From: an uncultured Victivallis sp.
Lineage (GTDB): Bacteria > Verrucomicrobiota > Lentisphaeria > Victivallales > Victivallaceae
DNA length: 64,000 bases
NCBI RefSeq assembly: GCF_944391105.1
Contig: NZ_CALXSK010000016.1
Span: 1-64,000, forward strand
Direction of reading: 5' to 3'
A program made the translations under genes and the position numbers. Under the pieces are notes generated by a model. That model saw nothing but the letters and a program-made list of their open reading frames with translations, searched no databases and was not told the origin of the DNA. Below are positions 46,673 to 55,657 of the stretch, in pieces (the first letter of the stretch is position 1; the number at the start of each line of letters is the position of its first letter).

Positions 46673-47752
46673 ATGACGATCAGAAAGAGCAAAACCAACG
46701 GCAGTCGCGCGCAGATGCGCGAGGCGATTCTCTCAGGCCATTATCTGGCAGGGACTTATCTTCCTTCAGCGAGGGAGCTGGCGCGGGAGCTGGACATCTC
46801 GAAGAGTTCGGTTCACAATATCCTGAAACTGTTGCAGGAGGAGGGATTGATCCGGATCTATCCGAATTGCGGTGCGCTGGTGCTGGAAAACGGTGCGGAC
46901 CGGAATACGCTCAAATGCTTTTTCGTACGCCCTTCGGATTATGGGACCTTCCGCTATCTGCCGGTGACGGCCGAACTGCTTCAGGGAGTGGCAGCGGGAG
47001 CGGAGAAGAAGAATTGCGAGATGTACGTCTCCTTCTCGGATTCCGGGCGCATGACCGACGAGATCATCGCCCGCTGCATGGCGGGAGAAATCCAGGGGAT
47101 GATTTATCTTCAATGCAGCAACTTCAAGGAGTTATGCCTTCCGCTGGAAAAAGCTGGAGTTCCGTGTGTAATCGCCTCCGACCACAGGGGGAATGAAAAT
47201 GCGGTGCGTACATTCGTCGACTATCGGGCTCTTGCCCGGGCGGCGGTACGACATCTGGTCGCGCGGGGGCACAGGAAGATCGGGATCGTTGCCGGATCGG
47301 AGAAGGATTTTCTTTATTCCGAAATGCTTGCGGGATTCCGCGGTGCACTTGCCGAGGAAAATGTCCTTCTGAATCCGGAGTGGGTCATCTCCGGACTCGG
47401 CTACGAGCAGGCGGCAGACCAGGTCGGAGTGCTCGTGCGGAAACTAAGGGGACGGGAGCTGCCGACGGCTTTCTTCACGGTCCGGGATTACCGGGCAAGC
47501 TGGCTGTACGAAGCGGCAAAACGTCTGGAACTCGTTATCCCGAAAGATATTTCGGTCATTTCATTCGACAACCACTCCTGGAAGGGAGCCGAAGCGAACG
47601 GTCTGACCACCTTCGATGAACCGCTGCGCGCTCAGGGCGAAGCGGCGGTGGAACTTCTGCGCTCCTGGGTGGCGACCGGGAAACGCCCGGAATCGCTCGA
47701 ATTCAAGCCGGAACTTGTCGAGCGTTCCAGCATCCGGGAGATCATCGGCTGA
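46673..47752 (+). CDS. GntR-LacI hybrid transcriptional regulator
   Basis: The 359-residue product has a GntR winged helix at residues 8-70 (LAGTYLPSARELARELDISKSSVHNILKLLQEEGLIRIYPN) and a LacI-type sensor at about 80-340 (GVPCVIASDHRG, RHLVARGHRKIGIVAGSEKD, PKDISVISFDNHSW). Four TGGACA-N-TGTCCA-type sites flank the gene, two perfect ones in its divergent upstream region and one after it, at the promoter of the next gene. It is therefore probably the repressor of the transporter, itself and the glycosidase operon. Its ribosome site AGAAGGGG is adequate. The effector sugar is unknown. Confidence 0.92.
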   Translation: MTIRKSKTNGSRAQMREAILSGHYLAGTYLPSARELARELDISKSSVHNILKLLQEEGLIRIYPNCGALVLENGADRNTLKCFFVRPSDYGTFRYLPVTAELLQGVAAGAEKKNCEMYVSFSDSGRMTDEIIARCMAGEIQGMIYLQCSNFKELCLPLEKAGVPCVIASDHRGNENAVRTFVDYRALARAAVRHLVARGHRKIGIVAGSEKDFLYSEMLAGFRGALAEENVLLNPEWVISGLGYEQAADQVGVLVRKLRGRELPTAFFTVRDYRASWLYEAAKRLELVIPKDISVISFDNHSWKGAEANGLTTFDEPLRAQGEAAVELLRSWVATGKRPESLEFKPELVERSSIREIIG

Positions 47753-47822
47753 TCACTCATCTGGACAACGGGCAAAAATTCCCGGACGAGTGCAAAAATC
47801 GGAAAAATTTTTCTTTTCACTA

Positions 47823-47851
47823 TTGACATTTCATGGTAAATCGGGTATAAT
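47823..47851 (+). promoter_or_regulatory. Consensus sigma70 promoter of the third carbohydrate operon
   Basis: TTGACA (47823-47828) and TATAAT (47846-47851) are 17 bases apart, a full consensus promoter. The operator at 47864 covers about +7 to +19. Confidence 0.88.
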
Positions 47852-47863
47852 TATCCTAGAAAT

Positions 47864-47876
47864 TGGACAGTGTCCA
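47864..47876. promoter_or_regulatory. Operator TGGACA-G-TGTCCA at the glycosidase operon
   Basis: The same inverted repeat as at 46526 and 46596 with a different central base, located between the promoter and the GGAGG ribosome site of the gene at 47901. It implies repression by the GntR/LacI-type protein. Confidence 0.8.
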
Positions 47877-47900
47877 CAAACCAGAACAACGGAGGACCCG

Positions 47901-49198
47901 ATGATGAAGCGGATGATGAGATGGCTCCCGATGCTGACGGCGGTGGCGCTCTCGGCGGCAGCCGCGGCGATGGAGGTGGAGACGGCGGAGGGAAAGCCGG
48001 GCAACTTCTTTGCACCGGGTTACGATGCGGGAAAGGGACTTCCGGCGGACCAGGTCTATCCGCGCGGCCGGATATTCCCGTTCTCCGGCTTTGCGCCCGC
48101 CGACATTGCGGCGGCGAAAAAGGCAGGCTTCACGATGGCGGGTCCGGTTTACAGCGCTTATCAGGAGAAGAAACTTCTCGAAGGCTGCGAAAAGGAGAAT
48201 CTCTTCCTGATTCTGCCGATCCACCCGGAAGCCGGCGGCGAAAAACTCACGAAGAAGCTGCTCGACCAGCCGCGGCCTGACTTTGCTCCATACTGGGATG
48301 ACATTGCCGCGAAGGTTCGCAGGGCTTCGACGAATCCCAGGCTCGCCTGGTGGTACCTGACCCCCGAGGAGCTCCGTCCGTGGCGCGCGAATGACATGGC
48401 GTTTCTGAAAGGAGCCCTGAAGGTGATCCGCGAAAACGACCCGCAGAAACGCCCGGTCTGGCTCTATCTACCGAACCACTACACCCGCGAACAAATGCGC
48501 GTATTCGGCGAAACGCTGGACCTCGTCGGCAAGGGGATGTATCCGACCCAGCTCGGCCAGGAGAACGACCGCGTCTGGTGCCGCTGGTCGACCGAAAGCG
48601 AAACCGGCGCGATCCTCGACGCGAAGAGCGATGCGATACCGCTCTGTGTGCCGGAGATGTTCCGTCAGCCGTCGGAAGAGCAGCTCGCCGACCTAGAAAA
48701 AATCGTGCGGCACGACGTCTATCTCTCGCTCGTGTCGGGAGCGAAGGGAGTTGTGGTATTCTCGCTCGCGGAACGGCCAGGCTTCTCCGCGCACAAGCGT
48801 TACTTCGACGCATACGCGTCGGTTGCGACCGAACTCACCGGAGAGCGCAAGCTCGGAGAACTCTTCCTCTTCGGCAAACGGCTCGATGCGTTGAAGGTCC
48901 GCACGCTCTCCGCCCGGTCACGCTCGCGGTCGATGCCGGAATCAACAATCAGCACGACCCGCACGAATATCCGGCTGTCGCATCGGCCGAAATCGGTTAC
49001 CGTGATATCCGGGCGCTTTTCCTCGTGAATTCCGCGAAAGGCGGCAGCGTCAAACTGCTGGTGGAAGGACTCCCGGAAGAAGAAACCGAAATCGTAGACC
49101 TCTTCACCGGCCAATCCGTCGTCACCACCGGGAACGGCTCTTTTGAGACGTCTCTGGCTCCCTATGAAGTCAAAGCATTCAAGTTCGTCGGCAAATAA
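47901..49198 (+). pseudogene. Exported glycosidase-like protein, frameshifted near the C-terminus
   Basis: GGAGG precedes the start and a signal peptide follows (MMKRMMRWLPMLTAVALSAAAAA). The main frame encodes a barrel-like domain (WWYLTPEELRPW, RPVWLYLPNHY, LVGKGMYPTQLG, VSGAKGVVVFSLAERPGF). It continues to KVRTLSA at about 48912 and then turns into Arg/Ser-rich nonsense stopping at 49028. From about 48915 the next frame reads PVTLAVDAGINNQHDPHEYP and continues as a beta-domain to 49198. One missing base in the CGCCCGG stretch at 48911-48917 explains this. The restored product is about 432 residues. I do not recognise the family beyond a glycosidase-like barrel. First gene of the repressor-controlled operon. 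Confidence 0.78.
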
Positions 49199-49220
49199 CG
49201 AAACTACAAGGAGAAGGAAC

Positions 49221-49922
49221 ATGAAAAAGCATAACTTCACCCTTATCGAGCTCCTCGTCGTCATTGCGATCATCGCGATTCTGGCTGGAATGCTGCTTCC
49301 TGCGCTGAACCAGGCGCGCGCCCGCGCCCGCGCCGCGTCGTGCGCCAACAATCTCAAGCAGATTGCGCTCGCCGGAACCACTTACATGGATGACAACAAA
49401 ATGTTCTATCCAGCCGGTTCCAGCTATCAGCAGACCAACGGTGACAGCTACGCCTGGAGCTATGCGCTCTGGAAAGGGCGCTACATCGACTACGGCAAAC
49501 TGATGTTCTGTCCGGAACTGCTGCCGAATCCGACCAACGAAAACTCCTGGCGCAAGACCTACGGCAGCCTTTACAGCGCCGACAAAGCTCCGATCAGCCT
49601 CGCAAAGGGCGATTACCAGCGAACCGGCATGTCCAGGATCGGCATGGTCGCCTGCGCGAAAAATCCGGCCGCGGATGACAACAACAATGCGTTCCGTCTG
49701 CTGCCGAACCTCAGCGACAGCGGCTACGGATTTGCCTATCTTGTGCACGGCGGCCGTTGCAATATGGCGTTTTTCGACGGACACGTCTCCGGTATTGACA
49801 AGGGAGTCGCCGGGAGCGGCAACCGCTGGATCGGCTCGACCCGCAACCTGGTGAAAATCACCCGAGTGCTGCGTCCCGAAGCGACCACTCCGGACGTACT
49901 CAGCGAGGACAGTTCGAACTGA
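49221..49922 (+). CDS. Prepilin-like protein with H-x9-DG motif
   Basis: The 233-residue product starts [30 protein letters not shown], a canonical class III signal with Glu at +5. The C-terminal domain contains [15 protein letters not shown], an H-x9-DG motif. AGGAGAAGG lies before the start. It sits between the frameshifted glycosidase-like gene and two further enzymes, 22 bases from each. Like the other copies it needs a prepilin peptidase and secretion machinery from elsewhere. Role as a glycan-binding surface protein is inference. Confidence 0.92.
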   Translation: MKKHNFTLIELLVVIAIIAILAGMLLPALNQARARARAASCANNLKQIALAGTTYMDDNKMFYPAGSSYQQTNGDSYAWSYALWKGRYIDYGKLMFCPELLPNPTNENSWRKTYGSLYSADKAPISLAKGDYQRTGMSRIGMVACAKNPAADDNNNAFRLLPNLSDSGYGFAYLVHGGRCNMAFFDGHVSGIDKGVAGSGNRWIGSTRNLVKITRVLRPEATTPDVLSEDSSN

Positions 49923-49943
49923 AGAGCGGGGAAAGAGCGACCC

Positions 49944-52517
49944 ATGAACGAATTTGCGATCCAGATCAAACGCACAAGCCGCCGCGGCTGCTTCTACCGC
50001 GGCGAGCAGGCACAGCTGCGGTTCGACCTGATGAACTTCTCGCCGCGCAACGTCTACGGCGGGGAGTTCGCACTCCGGATCGCCGGGCTGTATGAGGAGA
50101 AACGCGTGCTGCCGAAACTCGGCTGGCATTTGTCGGACCTCGTATTCGAAATCGACACCCGGCAGTTTCCCACCGGACTCCGGACGCTGCGGGCAGAATT
50201 CTCCCGGCAGGGGAAACTGCTTGCAGTGACGGAACTTCCGTTCGGCGTATTTCCACGTCCATCGGCGGAGGAGGTTCCGTTCTGGCACTGGCCGTCGACC
50301 GTTCATTACGATGCGCTCGAAGCGGGGGACGAATTTGCCGAGGCGGAACTCGATCTGCTCGCCTCGCTCGGCGTAACCTGGAGCCAGTTCCGTGCGGGAT
50401 GGGCACTCGAACACCCCGACCGCGCGATCGAACTCATCGAAAAGGCGATGGCGCGCGGCATCCAGCTCGGCATCCTCATCGAAAACACCGCCGGCGGCAT
50501 TTTCCGTGCCGATCCCGGCACGCCGGCGGAAGCACTCCGGATCGACGCCGACGGAACCCGTTCGCGCTTTCTGAACCCGTTTCATCCGTACACGCAGGAG
50601 AAGGCGCGGTTTCTCGTGCGGCGCCTCATGAGCCATTTCTCCGAATTTCCCTCCTGCACCACGCTCTTCTTCAACAGCGAACTCGAAGACAAGCTGAAAC
50701 TTCCGTGCGACCCGGAGAGCGTCAGACACCATGAGGAACGCCTCGGCTTCCCGCTCTCGCGCCTGCGTGGAACGGAACGGGTCTTCACGGAAAGTTTTCC
50801 CGGCTCGCCCGCCGTCATCGCCGCAGACGATCCGGAGCTGGCCTATGCCCGCTACTACTTCCGTGAAGGTGACGGCTGGTGTACGATCAACCGCATCATG
50901 ACCGAAACCGCGCATGAATTCCGCCCCGACCTCGTGACGATCGCCGATCCGCTGCGGCTCGCACCGCTGCCGGAACGGTTCGACGGCGTCGACGCGATCA
51001 GCTCGTGGACCTACACGAATCCCGATCCGAAACTCATGCTCTACGCGGAAACCCTCGCCGCGGCCGGACGGCGCACCGGCAAACCGTTCATCCACACGAT
51101 CACACTCTGGAACTATGCCGGAACCCTCACCCCCTGCGCCGAGGACCGCTTCGCGCGCGAATACACGCTGCGCATGGGCCCCGACCGCTGGAAGGAGTGC
51201 TGCTGGATCAATCTCGCACGCGGCCCGCTCGCGCTGGCATGTTACTTCGGCAGCCCGATCGAGCCGTTCCTCAAGGGCGGAGATCCGGCGCTTTTCTCGC
51301 CGCAGACCGAACGCGCGATGGCGGAATTCAATCGCAACGTGCTCGCGCCCTTCGGGAAACTTGCGCGCGCCACGGAAAATCTCCCCCGCCGCTGTGCCGT
51401 TCTCGACTGTTTCACCTCGCGCATCCACAGTGCAGTGCCTCGTTCCTACGCACACTATCAGAATTACCAGATCTACAATTTCTACACGGTCATGAATATG
51501 GCGCAGCTCCCTGCAGACGTCGTCTTTGAAGAGGATCTGCTCGAAGGTGCGCTCGACCGTTACGAACTGCTTGCGCTCCCGGCCGCCGATACGTTGACGG
51601 AGAATGTCCACCGCCGGATCGTCAAATTCGCCGAACGCGGCGGGACCGTAATCGCCGACCGCTATTTCCGGGCGGACGTCCCGGGAGTGATTCGATTCGA
51701 CTTCGACTTCAGCTACCGCAAAAACGTGAATGCGAATGCGATCTGCACCGGCAGCGATTTCGCGGTCTCGGACGACACGAACTTCCGTACCGAATGGGGC
51801 GGCCGCGCCGCCGCACAGGGGATCCCCGCAGACGAGGATCAGCGGAGGATGGAGCACTATGCCTCGGAGCTTCGCGAACGGCTCGCCGGGATTGTACGGC
51901 GCGACTTCGATTTCGACAATCGGCGTACACTCGGCAATATGCGCACCGGGGGGAAAATTCATTACTTATTTGTCACGAACGACTCCCGCACATGGGACGA
52001 GCGTTCCGGCCGCTACCGGGCGATGATGGAGCAGGGAGTTCCAGCCCGGACCGCCGGCCGCGTCAGCGGATACCCGGAGAGACCGTATCTCCACGAAATG
52101 GTCTCCGGCAGGCCGCTCGAAGTACGTGACGAGGGAAACGGCGACTGGTCGTTCGAGCTCGCCCTGCCTGCGGCGGGCGGCGCGATTGTGGCGATTTCCC
52201 CGCACGAACCGGAGACTCCGGCGCTCGCCGTGACCCCCGGAAGCGATTTTGTGACAGTGAATCTTACGCTTCCGGGTTCGGCCGGGACGCTAAAACTCGT
52301 CCGGCTCGATATTCTGGAACCCGACGGCACGCGGAACGAATCGAGCGGGACCCGGCTGGTCCGGGATGGACGGCTCACCTTCACGCTGCCGGTCATTGCC
52401 GGAGCCACGCCCGGCATCCGGCAGATCCGTGCGACCGACCTCACGAGCGGACGCAGCACAACGGCAAACTGGGAAATCCGGGAGGAATCCCTTCTGATGA
52501 TGGAGGCGGCAATATGA
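49944..52517 (+). CDS. GH42-like putative glycosidase without signal peptide
   Basis: The 857-residue protein has a short N-terminal beta-domain, a TIM-barrel region (about 110-440: LGVTWSQFRAGWALEHPDRAIELIEKAMARGIQLGILIEN, ISSWTYTNPDPKLMLYAETL), a beta-galactosidase amidotransferase-like domain (about 480-580: YELLALPAADTLTENVHRRIVKFAERGGTVI) and C-terminal beta-domains. The order resembles GH42. FFNSELED may hold the acid/base Glu, but I cannot confirm it. No signal peptide, so probably intracellular. Its stop overlaps the start of an exported paralogue (ATGA). The shared SSWTYTNP/SHWTYTNP block shows common ancestry. Confidence 0.78.
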   Translation: MNEFAIQIKRTSRRGCFYRGEQAQLRFDLMNFSPRNVYGGEFALRIAGLYEEKRVLPKLGWHLSDLVFEIDTRQFPTGLRTLRAEFSRQGKLLAVTELPFGVFPRPSAEEVPFWHWPSTVHYDALEAGDEFAEAELDLLASLGVTWSQFRAGWALEHPDRAIELIEKAMARGIQLGILIENTAGGIFRADPGTPAEALRIDADGTRSRFLNPFHPYTQEKARFLVRRLMSHFSEFPSCTTLFFNSELEDKLKLPCDPESVRHHEERLGFPLSRLRGTERVFTESFPGSPAVIAADDPELAYARYYFREGDGWCTINRIMTETAHEFRPDLVTIADPLRLAPLPERFDGVDAISSWTYTNPDPKLMLYAETLAAAGRRTGKPFIHTITLWNYAGTLTPCAEDRFAREYTLRMGPDRWKECCWINLARGPLALACYFGSPIEPFLKGGDPALFSPQTERAMAEFNRNVLAPFGKLARATENLPRRCAVLDCFTSRIHSAVPRSYAHYQNYQIYNFYTVMNMAQLPADVVFEEDLLEGALDRYELLALPAADTLTENVHRRIVKFAERGGTVIADRYFRADVPGVIRFDFDFSYRKNVNANAICTGSDFAVSDDTNFRTEWGGRAAAQGIPADEDQRRMEHYASELRERLAGIVRRDFDFDNRRTLGNMRTGGKIHYLFVTNDSRTWDERSGRYRAMMEQGVPARTAGRVSGYPERPYLHEMVSGRPLEVRDEGNGDWSFELALPAAGGAIVAISPHEPETPALAVTPGSDFVTVNLTLPGSAGTLKLVRLDILEPDGTRNESSGTRLVRDGRLTFTLPVIAGATPGIRQIRATDLTSGRSTTANWEIREESLLMMEAAI

Positions 52518-55500
52518 AACTGTTTCGATTTACAACTTTAACTGTTGCGGTGCTGCTCGCGGCGCCGGCACTGGCTTCCTCTCCGGCGGGCTCCGGCGCC
52601 TGGACGCCGCTCTCGGGCGACTGGAAGATCGAAAACGGCGTGCTCTCGGAGCTCTCGGACGGTTCCGACTCCGGCAACCGCCCGCTCTGGATCGCCGGAA
52701 GCGCCTCGGGAGACGCCCTTGCCGCAACGGTCACGACGCTCGACGGCGTCGGAGATCTCTATCTCGCGATCGGCTGGAAGAACCGCGACAACTTCTGCGC
52801 GCTGCGGTACAGCGATCCGCATCGCAAACTCGAACTTCTGAAAGTCAAAAGCGGACGCGAAACCGTGCTTGCCTCGACCGAAAACGCCGGCAAAACCTCG
52901 CCGCAGAAAGAACCGCTGCGTCTCTCGCTCTCATTCCGCGGCGGGATTCTGACCGGACGAGCGGGCGACACGGTCATCACAGCATTCGTCGGCAAACTCC
53001 CGGGCAGCGGGGCGGGCGCATTCGGGACCCGTTACCGGCAGGGAATCTTTTGTCCGGAAATCTCCCTTCCGGACGACTCCGCGCCCGGACAGCCTTCCGT
53101 GGAAAAAATTGCAATCGTCCGGAACGATTGGCGCAAGGTGTTTGAACAGAACGAGAAAAACGTCCAGCTCTCCTTCACGGCAACGCCTCTGCCCGGCGCC
53201 CCGGAGGCGGAGCTGGTCGTCCATCTGACCGATGCGATTCCCGATACGGTCATCCCGCTTCCCGCGAAAGGCGGAGAAAAAACCTTCACCGTCGATTTTC
53301 CTGCGGGGAAACTTCGCCCGGGCGACTATCCGATAACACTCCGCGCCATCACCGAAGATGCGGAAAAAAACACGATCGGCCTGTGGGAAGAAGTCATCAC
53401 CGTCGCGCCCGGCCGCGATCCGGGCCGGTATGAGATGATCCTCTGGGACGGAATCGACTCCTGGCCGGAACTTGCGCGCCTCGGCTTCACCGCCTCCTCC
53501 GCCCCCTTCTTCTTCACCTCGAAATACGCGGCGGAGAAGGAGAAACACGTCGACTCGGTCACGACCGCCGTGCGGCGCGCCGAGGCGGGACTCCCCTTCG
53601 GCGTCTCGACCCTCATCAAGATCGACACCCGCCGAAACTGGGACAGGAACAAATATGCCGACTGGATGATGAAGGATGCAAAAGGGAATCTGCAACTCTC
53701 CGGCGACATCTGCCAGAACCATCCGGAATTCCGTAAAACAGCCGCGGAATCGGTCGAATCGCTCGGCAAAGCACTCGCAGACACCCGCTCGGTCGGCTAT
53801 CTGCTCTTTGACTCCGAAACCGAAAACGAGGAGCGCAAACTCTATCAATGCTTTCACCCCGCCTGCCTCGAACGGGCCGCGGAAGCAGGATTCCGGGAGA
53901 TCCCGGCCCATCTGAACCGCACCTGGGGGATGGTCGGCGTCTCGCTCGTGCCGGTCGCGAAAAAACTTGCGCCGAACGGAGTGATTCCCGACTCGACCCC
54001 GGAGGGGGATTTCATCCGCTGGTGGTGGCTCAAAGGCTCCGGCTATGTCGATGCGCGCGCCGAAGCGGCGGCGATCCTGAAGCGCCATCTGCCGCAGGCG
54101 AAGAGTTTCCATGATCCGATCCTGCGCAATCCGCCCTTCTTCGGGCGCGACCGGCAGATGGATTTCGTCAGTCACTGGACCTACACGAACCCCTCGCCGC
54201 TCGCTCTGCTCGAAAACATCGATGAGATGCGCGCCGCAGCCGGATACAGCAAACCGGTCGTCCCGAACATCCAGCTCTTCTGGTACACGAACGAGGTGAT
54301 CGGCAAACTCGAAAACGCCGCCGACCGCGCAAAGCAGGCGCAGGAGGCCGCCGCCGTCGCCGAAGCACGCGACGCGGTTCACTTCGGGAGATTCGTCACG
54401 ATTTCTCCGGATCATCTGCGTGAAGCGGTCTGGCTCGCGATGGCGCGTCCGCTCACCGCCCTGATGCTCGACGGCGGCAGCGCGATCAGCGTCACGCCGG
54501 GAACCTACGCCGCGACGAATTCCGATACGATCGAGGCGCTCGCGGAGATCTCCGACACGCTGGTCAAACCCTACGGCCCGATGCTCAAGCAGATGACCGG
54601 CTCCCCTGCCCGCGTCGCAGTGCTCCAGTCCGCGGCGAGCACGCTCTTCGGGCGCACCGGAAATTTCGGCAATGCGAACAAGCGCTTCGCGGACGTCTAC
54701 AACACGATCCTTCTGGCTCAACTCCAGCCTGAAATTCTCTATGACGATTCGATCGACCGGCTCGACCGGTACGATATTCTGATCGTCGCCGACACTGAAA
54801 TCATCCCGGAGAAGGTCGCCCGCCGGATCGAGGCGTTCACCGCCGCCGGAAAACCGGTCATCCTCGACCGGAGCTCCGGACTCAAACTCTCCGGCTCGAC
54901 TGCGTTCGCATTCCCCGACACCGCAAAGCTCTCCCCGGAAGCGCAGCAGCAGAGCTGGGGCGCCTCGGGGAAGGAACTGAAAAAGCTGCTTGAATCCAGA
55001 GGATTCCGTTATGAGATCTCTTCGCCGGCGGGCGATGTGATCCTCAGTACGCGCCTCGGCGACGGCGACCGCGCGATCTTCGTGGTCAACGATGCACGGC
55101 GCGCCGGAAAGTATGTCGGGCAGTACGGCAAAGTGCTCGATGCCGGAGTGCCGCGGAAAGTCCGGGTCGACTTCGCCCCCGGAATGCTCAAGGAAAAAGA
55201 GACCGTCTACGATGTTCTCGCGCGACGCCGGCTTGATTCGTCCGGAGCGGAACTCTTCCTCCCGGCGGGCGGCGGGCGGCTCCTCTACGTCGCAGAAAGT
55301 CCGATCACGGGGCTGAAAGTCTCCTGCTCCGCCCCCGAGGTCAGGCAAGGCGGGGAGATCAAAGTTAAAATTGAACTCGCAAGCGTCGCCGGAGTGCGGG
55401 GCACACAGGCTGTTTCACTCGATATCCGGGACAGCCGCGGCCGACGCGACGCCCGCAGCGGATTCTATGCGGCGAAAAACGGCGAACTTGAAGTGACGCT

Positions 55501-55597
55501 CCCGGTCGCGCTCAACGATGCAACCGGATTCTGGCAGGTGACGGTTCATGATCTCATCGCGGGATTCTCCGCCGACACCGCTTTTGAAGTAAAGTAA
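52514..55597 (+). CDS. Exported GH42-like putative glycosidase with N-terminal beta-sandwich
   Basis: The 1027-residue protein has a signal peptide (MKLFRFTTLTVAVLLAAPALA). A laminin-G-like domain follows (about 28-195: WTPLSGDWKIENGVLSELS, a pattern of DUF1080 and related sandwiches), then an Ig-like linker. A barrel spans about 300-640 (GRYEMILWDGIDSWPELARLGF, SHWTYTNPSPLALLENIDEM). An amidotransferase-like domain (about 740-820: YDILIVADTEIIPEKVARRIEAFTAAGKPVILD) and C-terminal beta-domains complete it. It is an exported paralogue of the preceding protein, so the pair may act on polymer outside and oligomer inside. Catalytic residues are not assigned. Confidence 0.78.
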   Translation: MKLFRFTTLTVAVLLAAPALASSPAGSGAWTPLSGDWKIENGVLSELSDGSDSGNRPLWIAGSASGDALAATVTTLDGVGDLYLAIGWKNRDNFCALRYSDPHRKLELLKVKSGRETVLASTENAGKTSPQKEPLRLSLSFRGGILTGRAGDTVITAFVGKLPGSGAGAFGTRYRQGIFCPEISLPDDSAPGQPSVEKIAIVRNDWRKVFEQNEKNVQLSFTATPLPGAPEAELVVHLTDAIPDTVIPLPAKGGEKTFTVDFPAGKLRPGDYPITLRAITEDAEKNTIGLWEEVITVAPGRDPGRYEMILWDGIDSWPELARLGFTASSAPFFFTSKYAAEKEKHVDSVTTAVRRAEAGLPFGVSTLIKIDTRRNWDRNKYADWMMKDAKGNLQLSGDICQNHPEFRKTAAESVESLGKALADTRSVGYLLFDSETENEERKLYQCFHPACLERAAEAGFREIPAHLNRTWGMVGVSLVPVAKKLAPNGVIPDSTPEGDFIRWWWLKGSGYVDARAEAAAILKRHLPQAKSFHDPILRNPPFFGRDRQMDFVSHWTYTNPSPLALLENIDEMRAAAGYSKPVVPNIQLFWYTNEVIGKLENAADRAKQAQEAAAVAEARDAVHFGRFVTISPDHLREAVWLAMARPLTALMLDGGSAISVTPGTYAATNSDTIEALAEISDTLVKPYGPMLKQMTGSPARVAVLQSAASTLFGRTGNFGNANKRFADVYNTILLAQLQPEILYDDSIDRLDRYDILIVADTEIIPEKVARRIEAFTAAGKPVILDRSSGLKLSGSTAFAFPDTAKLSPEAQQQSWGASGKELKKLLESRGFRYEISSPAGDVILSTRLGDGDRAIFVVNDARRAGKYVGQYGKVLDAGVPRKVRVDFAPGMLKEKETVYDVLARRRLDSSGAELFLPAGGGRLLYVAESPITGLKVSCSAPEVRQGGEIKVKIELASVAGVRGTQAVSLDIRDSRGRRDARSGFYAAKNGELEVTLPVALNDATGFWQVTVHDLIAGFSADTAFEVK

Positions 55598-55620
55598 ACC
55601 GGGCGGAAAAATCGACAAAG

Positions 55621-55651
55621 AACTCCGTGGCACACCGCTCCGGAGTTTTTT
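55621..55651 (+). terminator. Intrinsic terminator of the third carbohydrate operon
   Basis: AACTCCG and CGGAGTT form the stem and are followed by further T residues, 24 bases after the stop at 55597. Confidence 0.7.
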
Positions 55652-55657
55652 GCGCCA

